Source: a virus. From it: a DNA stretch of 64,000 nt. The DNA lies in IMG/VR virus record IMGVR_UViG_3300035670_000068, positions 46,317-110,316 of that record; one strand, written 5' to 3'. The position numbers and the translations under genes were made by a program. Positions 14,699 through 22,178 of the stretch are shown here, piece after piece (positions within the stretch are counted from its first letter, which is position 1; each line of letters starts with the position of its first letter). The notes under the pieces are model-generated. The model saw only the letters and a list, made by a program, of their open reading frames with translations. It ran no database searches and was not told the origin of the DNA.

Positions 14699-14706
14699 AT
14701 TGGAAC

Positions 14707-14724
14707 TCACTCACTCGTTACTGA
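14707..14724 (-). promoter_or_regulatory. Operator-like palindrome, site 6
   Basis: TCACTCA-CTCG-TTACTGA. On the transcribed strand GTCATAATAAA directly precedes it, giving CATAAT as -10, so transcription would start in the palindrome. Upstream of the zinc-finger gene. Confidence 0.7.
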
Positions 14725-14759
14725 TTTATTATGACAGCGCTACGACGGCAGGGGTTGGG

Positions 14760-15116
14760 TCACAGCCCTGCCCTCTCTTCTGCTGCCAGGAGAGCGTCAC
14801 GACGCTTCGAGAAGCCGATGCAGGCGACGTTCTTGCCGCACGGCTCGCCCGTTGGGTAAACAGCCACGCTATCCGGGTCATCGACAGCCTGAGCGTTCTT
14901 GATCATCCAGTCGGGCAGACAGGAAATGCTCGGGCTCTGCTGGTTCTCGTCATAGACCCAGCAAGTGACCTGGCGAACCTTGTCGTGGCGCACACTGACG
15001 TAAGGGAACGGCTCGTTGATCGACTTGTGGCGAGCTTCACGAAGGCGCTCAGCGTCAGTTTGAGGCTTGCAGCCGGCGATAATCAGAGCAGCGGCGATCA
15101 GGATCAGGCGCTTCAT
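14760..15116 (-). CDS. Putative lipoprotein
   Basis: A 118-residue protein with a short signal sequence (KRLILIAAALIIAGCK) ending in the lipobox IAGC. The mature part has four Cys (TCWVYD, ISCLPDW, EPCGKNVACIG), which could form disulfides in the periplasm. Its ATG overlaps the upstream stop. Function unknown; likely made in the bacterial envelope. Confidence 0.78.
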   Translation of the reverse strand: MKRLILIAAALIIAGCKPQTDAERLREARHKSINEPFPYVSVRHDKVRQVTCWVYDENQQSPSISCLPDWMIKNAQAVDDPDSVAVYPTGEPCGKNVACIGFSKRRDALLAAEERAGL

Positions 15117-15508
15117 GAGAACATTCCTATGCCGAGCTTCTCGGCGTTCTGAGCGATTTCCAGTCGAACAGCTTCGACCAGGCGCTCCAGGGTTTGACGA
15201 TCCAGAGCCAGGTCTTTGCCGACTCGCTTCATGACCGCGATGAACTGGCCCTGCATAGCGTCACTGGACGCCAGCAGCGCTTCGCGAACCATGCTCTCGA
15301 TCATGGCCTCGTCGGAGATCACCTTTTCGAGAGCTCGACTCACCGCAGCCTTGATCACCAGCTCGTTGCCGGTGATCACCTGGTCGACCATTCGATTGAC
15401 CTGAACCTTGATCTGAGAACCGCTGCCGAGCATGGCGTCGCGGATTGCCTGGTGAGCAGCAGCCTCAACTGTGCTCTGCAGGCCGGTGATGGTCAGAGAA
15501 TCAGTCAT
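15113..15508 (-). CDS. Helical protein ending in IGMFS
   Basis: A 131-residue all-helical protein (VIKAAVSRALEKVISDEAMI, then RQTLERLVEAVRLEIAQNAE) ending LGIGMFS, a shared-tail member with Phe. It overlaps both neighbours. No recognised domain. Confidence 0.7.
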   Translation of the reverse strand: MTDSLTITGLQSTVEAAAHQAIRDAMLGSGSQIKVQVNRMVDQVITGNELVIKAAVSRALEKVISDEAMIESMVREALLASSDAMQGQFIAVMKRVGKDLALDRQTLERLVEAVRLEIAQNAEKLGIGMFS

Positions 15509-15770
15509 CAGCCCTGATCTCCAACTTGCCCCCGTTCTTCTCCATGCTCGACTTCGCGGCGAGGATCATGCAAACGTCCTCTTCGGTCTGGCTGTAGCCT
15601 GCAGCGCACTTCGCAGCCATCGGATCGATGCCAGCTTCGATTGCGCGGTTGATGGTGTTCAGCTCAGCTTCGGTTTCCTGGGACTTACAGGAAGCGATCT
15701 GACCCACAGCGATAGAGAGGGAGATAACGGCCGCGACACCGAATATCGTCCAGCCTTTCGTTTCGTCCAT
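15501..15770 (-). CDS. Small membrane-anchored protein
   Basis: An 89-residue protein with an N-terminal membrane helix (WTIFGVAAVISLSIAVGQIA) and a polar helical part with two Cys (AAKCAAGYSQTEEDVCMI). Overlaps the next gene by eight bases. Function unknown. Confidence 0.7.
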   Translation of the reverse strand: MDETKGWTIFGVAAVISLSIAVGQIASCKSQETEAELNTINRAIEAGIDPMAAKCAAGYSQTEEDVCMILAAKSSMEKNGGKLEIRADD

Positions 15771-15771
15771 T

Positions 15772-15990
15772 TCAGATGCCTTTACGGGTGTTGATGATTG
15801 CGCGGGCTTCGGTGCGATAGAAGCCGGCCGGGAGTTCGCGGATCAGGTCTTCCAGCTCGTCGTCAGGCTTGTCTGCCAGGTTCGCGACGATGGGCTCCAG
15901 GAGATCATCCTGAGCCGCATTGAGTTGGCTGATCAGCAGCTCGATCTTGCGAGCTTGATCGAGGCGCAGTTTGCGTTCTTGCAGTTCCAT
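15772..15990 (-). CDS. Small helical protein
   Basis: A 72-residue charged helical protein (MELQERKLRLDQARKIELLI) ending IINTRKGI. Its start shares a base with the upstream stop. No recognised family. Confidence 0.65.
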   Translation of the reverse strand: MELQERKLRLDQARKIELLISQLNAAQDDLLEPIVANLADKPDDELEDLIRELPAGFYRTEARAIINTRKGI

Positions 15991-16292
15991 CAGATCACCG
16001 CCGTCATTGTCTTGGAGCCATCGCCGCTCTCGGTGGTGATCATCATCGGAGCTGCGCGACCGCCACGACGCAGGAAGGTGACGCAGCCGGCGAACATCTT
16101 GTTGTGATTGCCATCGCCATCCGGCACCAGGGAGGTGCAGAGCAGGTTGGAGCAGTCCTCGCCGTTCGGGCCTTCGCCATCGTGAGCAATGTCGAAGCTG
16201 GCCATCATGGCGATGCCGTTCTCCTGGCAGATTTCGATGATCTGACGCATCAGCGGGCTGATTTGGGCGTCGTAGATTTGTTCCTTGTTCAT
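15990..16292 (-). CDS. Conserved phage hypothetical protein
   Basis: A 100-residue protein beginning MNKEQIYDAQISPLMRQIIE, then GIAMMASFDIAHDG, then a Cys pair (DCSNLLCTS). This ISPLM..II.IC....IA..ASF pattern recurs in small proteins of many phages, from memory, with no known function. Confidence 0.7.
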   Translation of the reverse strand: MNKEQIYDAQISPLMRQIIEICQENGIAMMASFDIAHDGEGPNGEDCSNLLCTSLVPDGDGNHNKMFAGCVTFLRRGGRAAPMMITTESGDGSKTMTAVI

Positions 16293-16993
16293 GCTACTTT
16301 GACCTCGATGGGCGCCAGGTCAGCGAGGAAGCTGCGGACCTGTTCGGCGTTGACGTTGGACGGGAGAGTGGCTGGTTGATGCTTGCCGACGACTTCCAGG
16401 ATCAAACCCTTGATCTCCGGCAGCTTCTCGATCAGCGACTCGACGTTGTGCGTGGACTTCACGACTTCATGAACGCCACGCAGCGCATCGAAGCTGGCCG
16501 GAGCTTTCGAGAATTTTTCGAAGACCTGGGAGCGGAAGTGAGCTGCGATCTTGGCCAGGTTCTCGCTGCCCTGCAGGCGAACAGCAACGTCTGCCATCAG
16601 ATCGGCCGGGTACTTGATATCGTCGGTCTCGAAATTGACCAACACGGTATGGAGAGTGCAGTCGCTCCAGAAAACACCCAGGTGCTCACCCAGGAAGCGC
16701 CAGTCGCCACTGCCGAAGCTCTGGTGCATATCGCGGAACGAGTCGTTGCCGCCGATGAAGGCGTCATCGAGGTTCAGGTGAGTGAGTGCTTTGACCAGAC
16801 CGGCTTTGTGCAGAGTCTGCCAGCTGTTGTGAAGCTCGCCGTGACCGTACAGCTCCTGGTAGAAGGCTTGGGTTTGATTGCGTACCGCCTGACGCAGAGC
16901 ATCGCGGTCAATCGCTTTGAGGATCGCGCTCTTGAAGATCGCCTGCATGATCGACTTCTTCATGGCGGCGCTGAGCTTGGTCTTTGCAGACAT
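16289..16993 (-). CDS. Possible Nmad5-like protein
   Basis: A 234-residue protein opening with AAMKKSIMQAIFKSAILKAI, which resembles the start of proteins in the nucleotide modification associated domain 5 group (K-R-I..A...H.F....). The centre contains HQSFGSGDWRFLGEHLGVFW. That group is linked to phage base hypermodification by genome context. Here it heads an operon just downstream of the nucleotide metabolism genes. Assignment is by recall and moderate at best. Confidence 0.5.
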   Translation of the reverse strand: MSAKTKLSAAMKKSIMQAIFKSAILKAIDRDALRQAVRNQTQAFYQELYGHGELHNSWQTLHKAGLVKALTHLNLDDAFIGGNDSFRDMHQSFGSGDWRFLGEHLGVFWSDCTLHTVLVNFETDDIKYPADLMADVAVRLQGSENLAKIAAHFRSQVFEKFSKAPASFDALRGVHEVVKSTHNVESLIEKLPEIKGLILEVVGKHQPATLPSNVNAEQVRSFLADLAPIEVKVA

Positions 16994-17021
16994 TGGCTTA
17001 CTCCTGATTGTGGTTTATGTG

Positions 17022-17039
17022 TAACTAACTGCTGACTGA
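17022..17039 (-). promoter_or_regulatory. Operator-like palindrome, site 7
   Basis: TAACTAA-CTGC-TGACTGA, upstream of the 16993 gene. On the transcribed strand GATAAT lies one base before its first arm. Confidence 0.7.
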
Positions 17040-17058
17040 GATTATCAGTCAGCAGTTA
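17026..17058. repeat. Perfect 14-bp inverted repeat spanning two operator sites
   Basis: TAACTGCTGACTGA (17026-17039) and its exact complement TCAGTCAGCAGTTA (17045-17058) with five bases between. It combines the arm of site 7 with that of site 8 and holds a GATAAT -10-like hexamer at its centre. Could act as operator, hairpin, or both. Confidence 0.75.
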
Positions 17059-17062
17059 CGGG
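17045..17062 (-). promoter_or_regulatory. Operator-like palindrome, site 8 (degenerate)
   Basis: TCAGTCA-GCAG-TTACGGG, a second, weaker copy facing site 7. Both flank the same -10-like GATAAT. Confidence 0.45.
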
Positions 17063-17072
17063 ACAGCAAGCG

Positions 17073-17639
17073 TTAAAGAGTCAACGCCCTGATCTCTTCC
17101 ACCCGCTGAGCCAGGTCAGAAGAGCGGATCGTGGAGAACTCGATGCCGTTGGCCGAGAGGATGCCGCGCAGGATAGTGTCCAGCTTATAGCTGTAACCCC
17201 AGGACAGATTCGCACGCATCTTGTCGGTGCTTCCTTCGACGAAGCACTGATTCGGCAGAACAACCAGCTTGTCGAAGAACTTGACGTAGTTGCCCAGACA
17301 GTTGCCCAGGTAGTAGGAAAGCATGGCCTCCTGCTTCTCGGTCAGCTTGTCGTAGGTGTCAACGTCAGCCAGCGTGTAACCCATCAGATCGATTGGGGTT
17401 CTATCAGTGATAGCGTTCTCGCCGGCGTAGCTCTGCCACTCGACACGCAGCTCGTTGAGGATCGCGTACTGGACCTCCAGGCGCTCGTCGAATGTCATGC
17501 GAACAGCCGGGTCTTTACCCAGGCGCTTGTAAACGTCGGAAGTCGAGGTCTTGCAGAAGTGGTAGCCGAGCTTGTCGGCTACCTCCTGAGCGAGAGTCGT
17601 CTTCCCGGTGCCGTGAACACCGATCAGACCGATCATCAT
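17073..17639 (-). CDS. P-loop nucleotide kinase-like protein
   Basis: A 188-residue protein with Walker A GVHGTGKTTLAQEVA at residues 8-22 and later TDRTPIDLMGYTLADV, as in small ATP-binding kinases that phosphorylate nucleotides or related substrates (AAA_28/dNMP kinase type). Position beside DHFR, ThyA and a Nudix gene supports a nucleotide role. The substrate cannot be told from sequence. ATGATG start overlaps the upstream stop. Confidence 0.75.
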   Translation of the reverse strand: MMIGLIGVHGTGKTTLAQEVADKLGYHFCKTSTSDVYKRLGKDPAVRMTFDERLEVQYAILNELRVEWQSYAGENAITDRTPIDLMGYTLADVDTYDKLTEKQEAMLSYYLGNCLGNYVKFFDKLVVLPNQCFVEGSTDKMRANLSWGYSYKLDTILRGILSANGIEFSTIRSSDLAQRVEEIRALTL

Positions 17640-18301
17640 GCCGAGACTTCCTCTACCAGCTTGGTGTTCTCGACGACAGCTTCCAGGACGATCTTCGTCC
17701 AGGGCTCCAGCTCCAGACCGGATTCGAGCAGTTCGGTGGCGGTCATCGGCGCCAGCACTTCCAGCTCTTCTTCGTTGGCCTTCACGGTCATGCCCTTCGG
17801 CAGCAGAGCGGTCAGGATCACACCGACGTGGACCCGACCCACTTCGTTGGAGTTGTCGATCAGCAGGCCGTTGTCGAACATGCTGATTTCTTCGGAAGAG
17901 GCACCTTCGAAGATCAGCTCTTCACCCAGCTCGCGGGTGGCGGCGTTGCCGATGGTCTGGAACAGATCGACCACGCTGTCCTGGTGGACGATATCAGCCA
18001 GGTCGATGTGGCCACCGAAACCTACGCTGACCTTGCCAGCGAGACGACTTTCACCGACGCCCTGGTTGCGACGATACGGGATGAAGACGGTCTTCTCTTC
18101 GTCAGCCACAGCCAGGCAGACGTAGGGGATGATCTGACGGTAGGCTTCGTCCTGCTCCAGCTGGGCGCGCTCACGGATGATCAGGTCGCTGTTGGCGTTC
18201 TGCACGAACGAAGCCATGCTGACCTGGCTCAGACCTTCCGGCAGTGTGTTCAGCGAGCCAGCGGCCATTGCGAGGATGAATTGCGGGTGTTTCTTCTGCA
18301 T
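17636..18301 (-). CDS. Nudix hydrolase-like protein
   Basis: A 221-residue protein with GFGGHIDLAD and NAATRELGEELIFEG, the RExxEE core of the Nudix box that binds metal and pyrophosphate. The stretch before RE has an insertion (DIVHQDSVVDLFQTIG) relative to the standard box, common in phage Nudix proteins. It probably cleaves a nucleoside diphosphate derivative. It lies between DHFR and the P-loop kinase in one operon. Confidence 0.78.
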   Translation of the reverse strand: MQKKHPQFILAMAAGSLNTLPEGLSQVSMASFVQNANSDLIIRERAQLEQDEAYRQIIPYVCLAVADEEKTVFIPYRRNQGVGESRLAGKVSVGFGGHIDLADIVHQDSVVDLFQTIGNAATRELGEELIFEGASSEEISMFDNGLLIDNSNEVGRVHVGVILTALLPKGMTVKANEEELEVLAPMTATELLESGLELEPWTKIVLEAVVENTKLVEEVSA

Positions 18302-18317
18302 TGGTAGATGCCTTGTG

Positions 18318-19133
18318 TTAGACCAGTTGGTCGAGGGTGTGATGAAGGAAGTTGATCTCAGCCAGGGATTCGAGCCGGATCAGGAACTCGTGACCGTTGG
18401 CGAGAATGCGGATCGCATTGCGCTCACGTTCACGGGTGTAGCGGGTGACAGTGCTCAGGTGGAAAGCGTGCTCACCATCCACAGCTTTGATCTTGAGGAA
18501 GCCAGCAGGCGTCACTCGAACAGCAGTCGGCGCGAACGACATGCGGTCGTAGATGAACTCGAAGCGGCATTTTGCCTTCAATGAGTCCGGCTTGCTCAGA
18601 ACAACGGTCTTCTCGACGACCTGGCTGTAGGTGCTGAGCATCTTGGCGTTGACCAGATCGCAGACGGTCTTGCCTTCCGGGAGATCGATCTTCACCTTCA
18701 AGTGTTCTTCCGCAAAGCATTCCTGGTTTGCGTCAACCGTCGCCACATAAGCCACGTCGATCTTGTGGTCGCTGGAGAAGAACTCCTGGTAGACCGACTT
18801 GCCGCCGATGATGGTGTAGCCACACAGACCAGCAGTGTTCGCGAAGACGCCGGCGTCGATGATCGCGTCGTCCAGGCTCTGCGCGTAATACACATGCGGG
18901 ATCGGCTCGTCATCGAGGCAGCCATTGGCGCTGATCACGATCATCGGACGCTCAGCAGTGGGCTTGAAACCCACGCCGATCATTTCGTTGGCAGTCACGC
19001 GGCCGACGATCAGGACGGTGCGCTTGGTGAACTTCTTGAAGTTCGCCATATCTTCTGCGGACCAGAAGGCGAGCTGGCCGTCGAAGCCGATCAGGCCGTC
19101 AGAGGTGCAGCAGATTGAGAGTTGTCGAATCAT
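18318..19133 (-). CDS. folA: Dihydrofolate reductase with C-terminal extension
   Basis: A 271-residue protein starting at ATG 19133. Residues 1-160 are DHFR: LSICCTSDGLIGFDGQLAFW, then KRTVLIVGRVT, then GYTIIGGKSVYQEFF. It recycles dihydrofolate made by ThyA, whose gene ends eight bases upstream. The last 100 or so residues (from about VVEKTVVLSKPDSL) are not part of DHFR and match nothing I know; they look beta-rich with a final helix. A bifunctional enzyme or a binding module is possible. Confidence 0.88.
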   Translation of the reverse strand: MIRQLSICCTSDGLIGFDGQLAFWSAEDMANFKKFTKRTVLIVGRVTANEMIGVGFKPTAERPMIVISANGCLDDEPIPHVYYAQSLDDAIIDAGVFANTAGLCGYTIIGGKSVYQEFFSSDHKIDVAYVATVDANQECFAEEHLKVKIDLPEGKTVCDLVNAKMLSTYSQVVEKTVVLSKPDSLKAKCRFEFIYDRMSFAPTAVRVTPAGFLKIKAVDGEHAFHLSTVTRYTRERERNAIRILANGHEFLIRLESLAEINFLHHTLDQLV

Positions 19134-19140
19134 GGCAGCC

Positions 19141-20121
19141 TCACACTGCAATCGGGGCTTTGATAGCCGGCAGCGGGCTGTAACCGATCAGCTCGATATC
19201 GTCGAAGGTGTAGTCCTCTAGGCGATCACGCTTGGTCTTGATCTTCACCTTCGGATAGATGCGAGGAATCTGACCCTCTTCCATCCGTTTCAGCTGTTCA
19301 GTCACCTGCTCCTGGTGATTGCCGTAGATGTGGCAGTCGCCGCCGACCCAATGAAGGTTCATCGGGTGCATATCGACCGTCTTGGCCATCAGGTAGGTCA
19401 GGAGCGAGTAGGAAGCGATGTTGAACGGGACGCCCAGGAAGAAGTCGGCCGACCGCTGATACATCTGGCAGGACAGACCCAGGCGCGGAACACCGGCCTC
19501 GTCCATCAGCTTCATTTCGTACTCTTCGGCTGCGATTCGAGTGTGGTTGCCCCAATCGATGCCGTACTCGCCAGAGATACGCAGCCTGGCGCGGTAGTCC
19601 AGCTGCTCGACGTAGAACTGGAACATGGCATGACAGGGCGGCAGCGCCTGCAGGCCGTTCTCAGCGTTCTCCTTCGGGCTGAACTTCGGATCGGGCAGAA
19701 CAGCCGGGTTCCAGGCGCTGACAATGTGACGACGGCTGAACGGGTCGTTCTTGAGGTTGTTCACCAGCTCAGCGATCTGGTCTACATGAACGCCGGCACC
19801 AGGGCATTCCCAATTGCGCCACTGAGCGCCGTAGACCGGGCCAAGCTCGCCCTCTTCCGTCGCCCACTCGTTCCAGATACGGACGCCGTTCTCCTGCAGA
19901 TACTTGACGTTGGTGTCGCCGCTCAGGAACCACAGCAGTTCGTGAACAACGGACGGCCAGTGAATGCTCTTGGACAGCAGCAGCGGGAAATCGCGGCTGA
20001 TGTTGAAATCCATGTTGCGGCTGAACACCGAGATAGTCCCGGTGCCAGTGCGATCTGGACGCTCGGAACCAATCATCTTGATTCCGTTGAGCGTGCCCAG
20101 GTATTCGATATCGTGGTGCAT
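19141..20121 (-). CDS. thyA: Thymidylate synthase
   Basis: A 326-residue ThyA converting dUMP to dTMP with methylene-tetrahydrofolate. Seen: [18 protein letters not shown] near the N-terminus, the active-site Cys in [29 protein letters not shown] and the C-terminal PAIKAPIAV. It is longer than the bacterial enzyme (about 264) because of insertions. ATG 20121 lies one base from palindrome site 9, so the only ribosome-site-like AAGGG is inside the palindrome, which suggests that a bound regulator would also affect this leader. Confidence 0.95.
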   Translation of the reverse strand: MHHDIEYLGTLNGIKMIGSERPDRTGTGTISVFSRNMDFNISRDFPLLLSKSIHWPSVVHELLWFLSGDTNVKYLQENGVRIWNEWATEEGELGPVYGAQWRNWECPGAGVHVDQIAELVNNLKNDPFSRRHIVSAWNPAVLPDPKFSPKENAENGLQALPPCHAMFQFYVEQLDYRARLRISGEYGIDWGNHTRIAAEEYEMKLMDEAGVPRLGLSCQMYQRSADFFLGVPFNIASYSLLTYLMAKTVDMHPMNLHWVGGDCHIYGNHQEQVTEQLKRMEEGQIPRIYPKVKIKTKRDRLEDYTFDDIELIGYSPLPAIKAPIAV

Positions 20122-20122
20122 C

Positions 20123-20140
20123 TAACTAAGCCCTTAGTGA
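20123..20140 (-). promoter_or_regulatory. Operator-like palindrome, site 9
   Basis: TAACTAA-GCCC-TTAGTGA, perfect arms. It covers the stop codon of the upstream gene and the ribosome-binding region of thyA, whose ATG is one base away. Confidence 0.75.
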
Positions 20141-20439
20141 GTCATGGCGACAGGTTTATCGGAGCAAGCCTGAGCGATAGCCAGAGGCTTGCAGTATTCG
20201 TCGGCAATCCGCTGCTCGTCCTTGCCGTTGAAGATTGCTTTGCAGGCGTAGAAACGATCGTTCACCTGCTCAGCCTTGCCCTGGGGGCATTGAAACGTCA
20301 CCTGCTGGTCTGCGAGCGCCAGGGTGACAGTCTCGTACTTGTTGGCATCAGCAAGAGCTGCAATGGAGCTCAAGCCGATGCCAGCGATCAGGGTTACAAC
20401 TGCAGCCCGGTTGCAGGCCACTCGAACCAAACTACTCAT
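20134..20439 (-). CDS. Exported protein
   Basis: A 101-residue protein starting at ATG 20439 with AAGGAAG upstream. A signal peptide (VVTLIAGIGLSSIAALADA) is followed by a mature part with three or four Cys (TFQCPQGK, FYACKAIF, EYCKPLA, QACSDK), fitting periplasmic disulfides. Function unknown. Its stop lies inside palindrome site 9. Confidence 0.72.
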   Translation of the reverse strand: MSSLVRVACNRAAVVTLIAGIGLSSIAALADANKYETVTLALADQQVTFQCPQGKAEQVNDRFYACKAIFNGKDEQRIADEYCKPLAIAQACSDKPVAMTH

Positions 20440-20524
20440 AGTCGTCTTCCTTAATTTAACCAAAAAGACTCTTTGTTTGTTTCAAGGCCAAGCGCCAAAT
20501 CTCGGCCCGGTGTTTCTTCCAAAC

Positions 20525-20773
20525 TTAGCAGTCACAGCCGCTACCTTCTTCGCAGTAAGCCTGGTCGCAATCGCTATACTCTTCGTCAACCTCGAAGTCG
20601 TCGCTGTCTTCGCTCACCCATGTATCGTCTTGGTCGGGCTCGTCTTCGTCCAGCCGGGTCTCGTCAGCCTCTTCGTAGGAGATCGAGTAGTGCATCGTCT
20701 CAGCTTCTGCAGCCACAACTGCAGTATCAATAGACAGAACAAGAGCGATAGCAACCGCGACCCGCTTAATCAC
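20525..20773 (-). CDS. Exported highly acidic protein
   Basis: An 82-residue protein from GTG 20773, directly after the upstream stop with GAGG nine bases ahead. Signal peptide (KRVAVAIALVLSIDTAVVAA) then an extremely acidic mature chain (EADETRLDEDEPDQDDTW) ending in a Cys cluster (DCDQAYCEEGSGCDC). Possible metal binding outside the cytoplasm. No known family. Confidence 0.65.
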   Translation of the reverse strand: MIKRVAVAIALVLSIDTAVVAAEAETMHYSISYEEADETRLDEDEPDQDDTWVSEDSDDFEVDEEYSDCDQAYCEEGSGCDC

Positions 20774-21097
20774 TTACTTTTCCTCGTACACATGGAGAAC
20801 AAAACCCCCGTCCGAATAGAGAACGGTGTTCTTGAAGGTGTACTCGTCCCTGAGCATCTTGGCAGCTACCGGGTTCAGTATGACGCCGGTAGCTAGCAGA
20901 ACGAACTTGCGAACGGTCTTGTGCGGGGTGTGAGGGTCAACCCAGGCCCAGCAGCAGAGATCGTCACCTTGAGCTTCCACGCTGACTACTTCTGCCCCAA
21001 TTGGCATATCGACCAGCGTCACGCCCAGGCCGTTATGCTGACCAGGGCGCATGAAGCTGTTCATCGGGATTTGATACTTGAAGAGTGCCAGATTCAT
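20774..21097 (-). CDS. DUF7352-like protein
   Basis: A 107-residue protein with FKYQIPMNSFMRPG, VDMPIGAEVVSVEAQGDDL, CCWAWVDP, then a C-terminal VLHVYEEK. This order (MP.GA.+.SV..Q, W..VDP, FV.HVYE) is that of a small actinobacterial and phage family annotated as DUF7352, from memory. Function unknown. First gene after palindrome site 10. Confidence 0.65.
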   Translation of the reverse strand: MNLALFKYQIPMNSFMRPGQHNGLGVTLVDMPIGAEVVSVEAQGDDLCCWAWVDPHTPHKTVRKFVLLATGVILNPVAAKMLRDEYTFKNTVLYSDGGFVLHVYEEK

Positions 21098-21110
21098 ATT
21101 TACTCCAAAG

Positions 21111-21128
21111 CGTCTAAGCGCTTAGTTA
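21111..21128 (-). promoter_or_regulatory. Operator-like palindrome, site 10
   Basis: CGTCTAA-GCGC-TTAGTTA. On the transcribed strand TAGAAT ends one base before the first arm, a strong -10. It also covers the stop of the upstream gene. Confidence 0.7.
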
Positions 21129-21872
21129 GATTCTACGCAGAGAAGAACGGGCTGTCATCTGCTCCCGAGCTTTACCAATGAGCTGCCGGGTGACGATCTT
21201 CATGCCACGCCCGAACAGCATCATCGACTGCACCAGGAGCTCTTTCGGGCTTTCTTCGACGACCTGACGAGTAGCAGCGGCCATAGCCACATCAGATATC
21301 GGCTCTACAGTCTCAGCCTTAACTCTGGGCTTTCTGTTCATGATCCTGCGACCGTTAGACTGCTCGATGTAAGCCTGCTGAGCCGCCCCTTTGCAGACGG
21401 CCATAGAGGCGGCAACGTATGCGGAGCCATCAGCCACTTGCGTAACCTGGTCAGACTCCCACTCTGTAAAATCGATTGGCGTGACTACAGGCTCTTCTTT
21501 GCAACCGATGCTCTTAGCGACGTAGGCTGCAATTTGATCCACCTGGCTTTGCGGGATGAATTTGCTAGCGTAGAGCCACAACTCGCATTGCAGAGTCTCC
21601 CGATTCTCGTTCGGCTTTAGCAAAATCATGAAGTCGGGAATGTTCTGAGCCTCTTTACCCAGAACGCTTCTGAACGAAGCTGTCGCCTTGTTAGAGATCA
21701 CGCTTTGAGCTGGCGAGCGCTTGGTCAGTGGCCCGTGATCAAAATGAGGAAATTGAATCCGGTGGACAGCCGCGTCTTCTCCACTCTGGCGCGCACTCAT
21801 GTAGTTGAGCGCCGTGTACACGCGAGCGTGCGGAGTCATTACCGGCCAGGACATTCTTGCTTCTGTTGCCAT
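21126..21872 (-). CDS. Hypothetical protein
   Basis: A 248-residue basic protein (MATEARMSWPVMTPHARVYT) with a beta-rich middle (FMILLKPNENRETLQCELWL) and a basic C-terminal helix ending KAREQMTARSSLRRI. No recognised domain. Its stop codon is inside palindrome site 10. Confidence 0.65.
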   Translation of the reverse strand: MATEARMSWPVMTPHARVYTALNYMSARQSGEDAAVHRIQFPHFDHGPLTKRSPAQSVISNKATASFRSVLGKEAQNIPDFMILLKPNENRETLQCELWLYASKFIPQSQVDQIAAYVAKSIGCKEEPVVTPIDFTEWESDQVTQVADGSAYVAASMAVCKGAAQQAYIEQSNGRRIMNRKPRVKAETVEPISDVAMAAATRQVVEESPKELLVQSMMLFGRGMKIVTRQLIGKAREQMTARSSLRRI

Positions 21873-21931
21873 GTTTTCGATTCTCTGTGTAAGGGGAAGT
21901 TGGGACTTCGAAAAATTTTCGGCGGCGAAAA

Positions 21932-22132
21932 TCAGTTCCTGGGCTTGGGAATGAAGTCAGGCACGCACGACAGGTTTTCGCGGTACAGGTAGCAGCGAAC
22001 GCCATCGCCCTGAACCTCGTCGATATCCTTTTCACCGAACTCGATCATGACCTTACCGATCAGCGCGACCAGCTGGTACAGGATGAATAGCGTCAGCAGA
22101 ACGCCGAGAAGAATTTGGTTGAACTTGCTCAT
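21932..22132 (-). CDS. Small membrane protein
   Basis: A 66-residue protein with one membrane helix (ILLGVLLTLFILYQLVALIG) and a short tail with two Cys (VRCYLYRENLSCVPDF) that could form a disulfide. AGAGG precedes ATG 22132. Function unknown. Confidence 0.65.
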   Translation of the reverse strand: MSKFNQILLGVLLTLFILYQLVALIGKVMIEFGEKDIDEVQGDGVRCYLYRENLSCVPDFIPKPRN

Positions 22133-22148
22133 GTTTCACCTCTGAGAG

Positions 22149-22175
22149 AAAGGGCGACCGAAGTCGCCCTTTTTA
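22149..22175. terminator. Hairpin terminator after nrdB
   Basis: Arms AAGGGCGAC and GTCGCCCTT with a cgaa loop. TTTTT follows on the plus strand and TTTCTCTC on the minus strand, so it probably works in both directions, and lies just after the nrdB stop. Confidence 0.65.
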
Positions 22176-22178
22176 CGA

